A stretch of 33,321 bases of DNA from assembly GCA_030690895.1 (NCBI GenBank), contig JAUYFQ010000132.1:1-33321 (forward strand), given 5' to 3'. This document shows, piece after piece, positions 24,226-33,321 of this stretch. Position 1 is the stretch's first letter, and every line of letters begins with the position of its first letter. Source of the stretch: Sulfuricellaceae bacterium. GTDB taxonomy: Bacteria > Pseudomonadota > Gammaproteobacteria > Burkholderiales > Sulfuricellaceae. The notes beneath the pieces were generated by a model. It was not told the DNA's origin. It saw only the letters and a list, made by a program, of their open reading frames with translations, and did not search any database. The position numbers and the translations under genes are program-made.

Positions 24226-24259
24226 AGCAAAAAGCCCTGATTTATCAGGGCTTTTTGCT
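24226..24259 (-). terminator. guaA rho-independent terminator
   Basis: A 15-bp perfect stem (AGCAAAAAGCCCTGA with TCAGGGCTTTTTGCT) surrounds a TTTA loop and ends in a T-run on both strands. It lies 40 bp after the guaA stop and can work in both directions. Confidence 0.9.
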
Positions 24260-24299
24260 GGTCGTCAGCCTACTTTCGCCATCTGTTGCCTGACCTGGC

Positions 24300-25862
<1,563 letters not shown>

Positions 25863-25887
25863 GTTTTTTGCGGGTGGAGCGGCTCAA

Positions 25888-25928
25888 ATAAAAAAGGAGG
25901 CCGGGGTATGTAAACCCGCCCTCCTTTC
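25888..25928 (-). terminator. hairpin between guaB and guaA
   Basis: Read on the minus strand, AAAGGAGGGCGGG and CCCCGGCCTCCTTTT pair around a TTTACATA loop, followed by a run of T. It looks like an intrinsic terminator or attenuator after guaB and may reduce read-through into guaA. Confidence 0.75.
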
Positions 25929-25939
25929 CGGGGCAACGA

Positions 25940-27541
<1,602 letters not shown>

Positions 27542-27613
27542 CTACAACACAACCTTCAGAACGAAAGTTGGCTGTTTTTCCCCCGGTAGTCTGATTTTCA
27601 CAGGAGGATAGAG

Positions 27614-28048
27614 ATGTCCATCACATGGATCATGGTCGCCAACGCCAGTCAGGCCAAGTTGTTCGCCAATCACGGCCCGAAGAAGGGACTCCAGTTCATC
27701 AAGGAACTGGTGCATCCGGAGAGCCGCGAGAAAACGTCCAATCTGGTCAGTGATCGCTCTGGTTCCCACACCGGGACCGGGCACGGCGCCTTCGTACAGG
27801 CTACTGATCCAAAGCACCACGAAGCAGAGCGTTTCGCCCAGGAAGTCACTCGGGAACTGGACGAAGGCCGTATCAACAAAGCTTACGACCGCCTCATCCT
27901 CGTGGCCTCAGCCCCCTTTGTGGGTCTGGTGAACAGCCGGTTGCCCGAACTGGTAAGGAGCAAGCTATCGGAGATCATCGACAAGGATTACACCCGTCTT
28001 CCGGTCAAGGAGCTGGCGGGTCACCTCGAGAGTTATGTGTACCTATAG
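27614..28048 (+). CDS. Host_attach family protein
   Basis: A 144-residue protein of the family annotated as required for attachment to host cells (Host_attach, PF10116). It starts MSITWIMVANASQAKLF, as family members do, and contains ERFAQEVTRELDEGR and LILVASAPFVGLV segments. The family name comes from an Agrobacterium study. In free-living bacteria the role is unclear. A strong AGGAGG lies 6 nt before the ATG. It ends overlapping the convergent thpR stop by 6 nt. No signal peptide is seen, so it is likely cytoplasmic. Confidence 0.85.
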   Translation: MSITWIMVANASQAKLFANHGPKKGLQFIKELVHPESREKTSNLVSDRSGSHTGTGHGAFVQATDPKHHEAERFAQEVTRELDEGRINKAYDRLILVASAPFVGLVNSRLPELVRSKLSEIIDKDYTRLPVKELAGHLESYVYL

Positions 28049-28576
28049 CAGGGGCCAGCGGCCCAGCTGCTCATAAAGCGCTCCCCCGGAACGCAAGCTG
28101 GAACTAACCAGCACGAAATCCCGCGCAGGCCAGCGTATCGGCTCCAGCGCGGGATTTGCTATTTGTACGGAGCAATCGGCTTTCCGCAACAGGGTGATAT
28201 GCGGGACATAAGGGCGCCGGTCGAAGGGGATGTTGCTGGCGGCCAGTCGAGATTCGAGTTGTTTCACCAGTTCCAGCAAGGCAGGTGGTGTTTGGCTGGC
28301 ACCCAGATGGGCGATTTGGTTATGCCGCCAGCAGTCAGTTCGGTCGAACAGCGCTTCGAATCCTGGCACCGCGATGTCCTCAGCGGCGGCGAGCAGTTCC
28401 GGCAACCGGTTCGCGTCAATCCCACCGATGAAAACCAGAGTGAGATGCAGGGTATCCGGGCGCGTGCGACGGCCGTCGCGAAGTTCGTGCAGTTTCCCGG
28501 CAGCGGCATCGAGGGCGGTTCTGACAGGCGCATCCGGCCAGAGCGCGAAAAACACCCGCATACGTTCCACATTCAT
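28043..28576 (-). CDS. thpR: RNA 2',3'-cyclic phosphodiesterase
   Basis: A 177-residue 2H-phosphoesterase (LigT/ThpR family), which opens 2',3'-cyclic phosphates in RNA in vitro. Both HxTx motifs are visible: HLTL at 44-47 and HITL at 126-129. The ATG at 28576 overlaps the ispF stop by 4 nt (ATGA). A start at 28561 (MRVFFALWP) is also possible. Confidence 0.9.
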   Translation of the reverse strand: MNVERMRVFFALWPDAPVRTALDAAAGKLHELRDGRRTRPDTLHLTLVFIGGIDANRLPELLAAAEDIAVPGFEALFDRTDCWRHNQIAHLGASQTPPALLELVKQLESRLAASNIPFDRRPYVPHITLLRKADCSVQIANPALEPIRWPARDFVLVSSSLRSGGALYEQLGRWPLL

Positions 28577-29052
28577 CCGCGAGCGATCAGGCAAACCGCC
28601 TCTGCGGCGATCCCTTCGCCGCGACCAGTAAAGCCCAACATTTCAGTGGTCGTCGCCTTCACGTTCACCTGATCCAGATTTACGTTCAGATCCTCGGCGA
28701 TGTGCTCGCGCATGGCCGGGATATGAGGTGCCATGCGCGGCGCCTGGGCAATGAGGGTGGCGTCGATGTTGCCGGCATGCCAGCCATGCTGCTTCAATAA
28801 CTCGCCCACATGACGCAGCAACTTGCGACTGTCTATGCCCTTGTATTGCGGGTCGCTGTCGGGAAAGTGCTTGCCGATGTCACCCAGGCCGGCGGCACCC
28901 AGCAGGGCATCGCAGAGGGCATGCAGCAGCACATCCGCGTCCGAATGGCCGAGCAGGCCACGTTCATGAGGAATATCGACGCCGCCGATAATCAGGCGGC
29001 GCCCGGCGGCGAAAGCGTGTACGTCAAAACCGTGGCCGATACGGATATTCAT
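28573..29052 (-). CDS. ispF: 2-C-methyl-D-erythritol 2,4-cyclodiphosphate synthase
   Basis: IspF makes methylerythritol cyclodiphosphate in the non-mevalonate isoprenoid pathway. At 159 residues it is standard. Metal ligands Asp10, His12 and His44 ([24 protein letters not shown]) and the closing [22 protein letters not shown] are all visible. It starts as TGATG at the end of the acetyltransferase gene, and is translationally coupled to thpR downstream. No ispD lies in this window, although the two genes are often adjacent in other proteobacteria. Confidence 0.97.
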   Translation of the reverse strand: MNIRIGHGFDVHAFAAGRRLIIGGVDIPHERGLLGHSDADVLLHALCDALLGAAGLGDIGKHFPDSDPQYKGIDSRKLLRHVGELLKQHGWHAGNIDATLIAQAPRMAPHIPAMREHIAEDLNVNLDQVNVKATTTEMLGFTGRGEGIAAEAVCLIARG

Positions 29053-29495
29053 CAGTTGTCCTTGAAAGTGAATGTCATGGCGAGGTGCGGAATGCCCGCG
29101 TCCTGATATATCTCGCCCTCGGGCTGAAAGCCGTAGCGCGCATAGAACGGCAAGGCATGGGTTTGCGCGGACAGGCGCACGCTGCTGTGGCCTTGCCGGC
29201 GCGCCGCATCCAGGGCCGATGCGAGCAATGCCGCTCCCACACCCTGGCGGCGCCAGGCTGTCAGCACCGCCATGCGACCGATACGCGCATCCGGCGTCAG
29301 GCGAACGATGCCGACAATTTCCCCATCCGAGGCACAAGCGACGAACCAGGCGCATTCCGGGTCCAGCGCCTCCCACTCCAACCCTTCCGGCACGGCTTGT
29401 TCTTCGATGAATACCACCCGGCGCACATGGGCAATAGCGGCTTCGTCTGTGCTCCAGTTGGCGGGGCGAACCATGTGGCAAGGAGTCTCGGGCAT
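29052..29495 (-). CDS. GNAT-family N-acetyltransferase
   Basis: A small acetyltransferase of the GNAT superfamily, about 147 residues. The acetyl-CoA loop [18 protein letters not shown] (Q/RxxGxG/A motif) is clear, followed by [23 protein letters not shown]. The N-terminal [19 protein letters not shown] resembles ElaA/YjdJ-type proteins. The start is uncertain: 29495 or 29474 fit the family, while 29543 overlaps the divergent ArsC-like gene. The acceptor substrate is unknown. Confidence 0.88.
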   Translation of the reverse strand: MPETPCHMVRPANWSTDEAAIAHVRRVVFIEEQAVPEGLEWEALDPECAWFVACASDGEIVGIVRLTPDARIGRMAVLTAWRRQGVGAALLASALDAARRQGHSSVRLSAQTHALPFYARYGFQPEGEIYQDAGIPHLAMTFTFKDN

Positions 29496-29541
29496 CGGCG
29501 GAGGCGGGTAGAATGGCGCGTCTTTTTTTAGCGAGTTTGCC

Positions 29542-29889
29542 ATGAAACTTTACGGCATCCCCAATTGCAGCACCGTCAGACGCGCCCGCGCCTGGATGGA
29601 AGCGCGCGACATTCCCTATGAATTCCACGATTTCAAGAAACAGGGTGTGCCGGAAGCGCTGATGCACGAGTTGTGCGAGTTGCTGGGCTGGGAATCCCTG
29701 GTCAATCGCAGCGGCCAGACCTGGCGCAAGTTCCCGGAAGAACGCCGGGCGAAGGTCAATGATGCGGCTTCCGCCGTGGCGCTGATGCTGGAAAATGCCA
29801 GCGTCATCAAGCGCCCTATCCTCGACCGCGACGGCCAGTATCAAGTCGGTTTCAGCGAAGAGAACTACGGCGCGTTTTTTGGCGAATGA
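29542..29889 (+). CDS. ArsC/Spx-family reductase-like protein (YffB type)
   Basis: A 115-residue ArsC/Spx-family protein with thioredoxin fold. It begins [20 protein letters not shown], with one redox Cys9. YffB-type members are thought to act as glutathione-dependent reductases. The arsenate reductase residues are not all clear. It diverges from the acetyltransferase with a small gap and precedes the DUF302 gene by 7 nt. Confidence 0.9.
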   Translation: MKLYGIPNCSTVRRARAWMEARDIPYEFHDFKKQGVPEALMHELCELLGWESLVNRSGQTWRKFPEERRAKVNDAASAVALMLENASVIKRPILDRDGQYQVGFSEENYGAFFGE

Positions 29890-29896
29890 GTGGAGT

Positions 29897-32388
<2,492 letters not shown>

Positions 32389-32410
32389 CGCTATAAACAG
32401 CCTCAAATTC

Positions 32411-32426
32411 GGCCCGCAAGCGGGCC
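32411..32426. repeat. GGCCCGC-aa-GCGGGCC hairpin
   Basis: A 7-bp perfect stem with a 2-base loop lies 23 bp after prmB and 20 bp before the next gene. It lacks a U-tract, but the GCCCGCAAGCGGGC-TCCTAC form is a common dispersed repeat in such genomes. Confidence 0.6.
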
Positions 32427-32446
32427 TCCTACAGGTATCCAACCAC

Positions 32447-33133
32447 ATGGAGTACGCCATGCAAGAACTCGACATCTTCGTCGCCTCACTCACCTCGTTC
32501 TGGACGGAACTGGCGAGCTTCGTTCCGCAACTACTGGGCGCCATCATCGCCCTGGTCCTCGGCTGGATGCTGGCCAAACTGGCGCGTAGCGGCGTGATGC
32601 GCCTGCTCGTCCTGCTCAAATTCGACAAGGCCACGGAGAAATCCGGCCTGGAGGCTTTCATGAAGCATGCCGAACTGGAGCTTTCAGTCGGTACCGTGAT
32701 CGGCAACCTGGTCTACTGGCTGATCATCCTGGTGATGATCGTGACCGTCGCCAACTCGCTCGGCCTGTCGATGGTGGCCGACCTGTTCAACAAGGTGGTG
32801 CTGTACATCCCCAATGTGATCGTCGCCATTCTGGTGCTGGTATTCGGCACCATCCTGGCACGCTTCATCAACCGCCTGGTGTTTGCCTGGTTGAACAATA
32901 TGGAGTTCCAGGGCGCGCTCACCGTATCCACCTTCTCCGAATACGCCATGCTGGTGTTCGTGTTCTTCATGGCCATGGAGCAATTGCAGATCGCCAACGA
33001 ACTACTCACGGCCGCGTTCATCATCAGCTTCGGCGCCATCGGCCTGGCCTTCGCCATCGCCTTCGGCCTGGGCGCCAAGGACTGGGCCAGCCGGGTGATT
33101 GAAAAGGTCGTGGAGCACAAGCGGAACGGGTGA
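32447..33133 (+). CDS. MscS-type TM-helix membrane protein
   Basis: A 228-residue membrane protein with about five hydrophobic segments (roughly 28-45, 82-103, 110-137, 160-178, 186-208). It resembles the conserved TM-helix repeat family (PF05552) found upstream of MscS channel domains. It has no MscS beta domain, so it is probably not a channel by itself. The final GLGAKDWASRVIEKVVEHK is a good family match. Start may be the ATG at 32447 or 32459. Confidence 0.8.
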   Translation: MEYAMQELDIFVASLTSFWTELASFVPQLLGAIIALVLGWMLAKLARSGVMRLLVLLKFDKATEKSGLEAFMKHAELELSVGTVIGNLVYWLIILVMIVTVANSLGLSMVADLFNKVVLYIPNVIVAILVLVFGTILARFINRLVFAWLNNMEFQGALTVSTFSEYAMLVFVFFMAMEQLQIANELLTAAFIISFGAIGLAFAIAFGLGAKDWASRVIEKVVEHKRNG

Positions 33134-33204
33134 TTACCGGGAATCACCGCGCATAGGCCAGGGGCTGCGGCTTTATCCCAGATTGTCCATTAGCCGAAGG
33201 CCCA

Positions 33205-33321
33205 CATGTAGCGCAGGCGTCCCGCCGGGTTCGTCCTTCCGCTCAGGCCGACGTAGCCGGCGGGTCGCCGGCGCGACAGGCCGACGTTGGCGAATGGACC
33301 ATCCGGCTTTTTTGTAGGGTG
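33205..33321. repeat. partial repeats at the right window edge
   Basis: A TGTAGCGCAGGCGTCCCGCC half element (33207-33226) matches one arm of the 964-1026 repeat. GC-rich palindromic pieces follow, and the window ends in TTGTAGGGTG, the start of the GTAGGGTGG family. No gene is supported in 33134-33321. Confidence 0.6.

Noticed and set aside
24226-24259. riboswitch or small RNA
   Set aside because: The hairpin with T-runs is fully explained as the guaA terminator.

Overview
The window looks like a chromosomal segment of a GC-rich betaproteobacterium (Nitrosomonadales or Rhodocyclales would fit). This is an inference from the housekeeping gene content and pairings (dapE-prmB, guaB-guaA, ispF after an acetyltransferase gene) and from many dispersed inverted repeats. 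No rRNA, tRNA, CRISPR array, integrase or transposase gene was seen.

Left flank (1-5829): an RsuA/RluF-type pseudouridine synthase, a small unknown protein, a class-I glutamine amidotransferase, aroC, a Uma2-type putative nuclease and a sugar/aromatic-type MFS permease. The gaps are filled with short palindromic repeats of several families.

Centre (5830-23933, all on the minus strand, about 18 kb, 12 genes): a type I BREX phage-defence locus. In transcription order it contains an excisionase-like HTH gene, brxA, brxB, brxC, a RecF/SMC-like ATPase, a small PD-(D/E)xK-like protein, pglX, a second RecF/SMC-like ATPase, a DUF4276 TOPRIM-like protein, a Fic protein, pglZ and brxL. The six core BREX genes are all present and look intact. 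The five extra genes sit on both sides of pglX and form two separate ATPase-plus-nuclease-like pairs and one Fic gene. Short overlaps or gaps link most genes, so the extras are wired into the operon rather than merely next to it. My main hypothesis is a layered system in which the two ATPase/nuclease pairs act as second-line effectors around the methyltransferase, as PARIS does when an anti-BREX protein such as Ocr is sensed. The locus also holds a 32-bp palindrome between brxC and the first pair, a repeat element between pglX and the second pair, three short iterated sites before fic, and a palindromic repeat captured in frame inside pglX. BrxL ends in a MIT_C/phospholipase-D-like domain.

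Right flank (23934-33321): a remnant of a SCO1/SenC gene, then guaA and guaB (minus strand, with terminators and a clear guaB promoter), a Host_attach protein, thpR-ispF-GNAT (minus, overlapping), then an ArsC/Spx-family protein, a secreted DUF302 protein, dapE, prmB and an MscS-TM-helix membrane protein on the plus strand.
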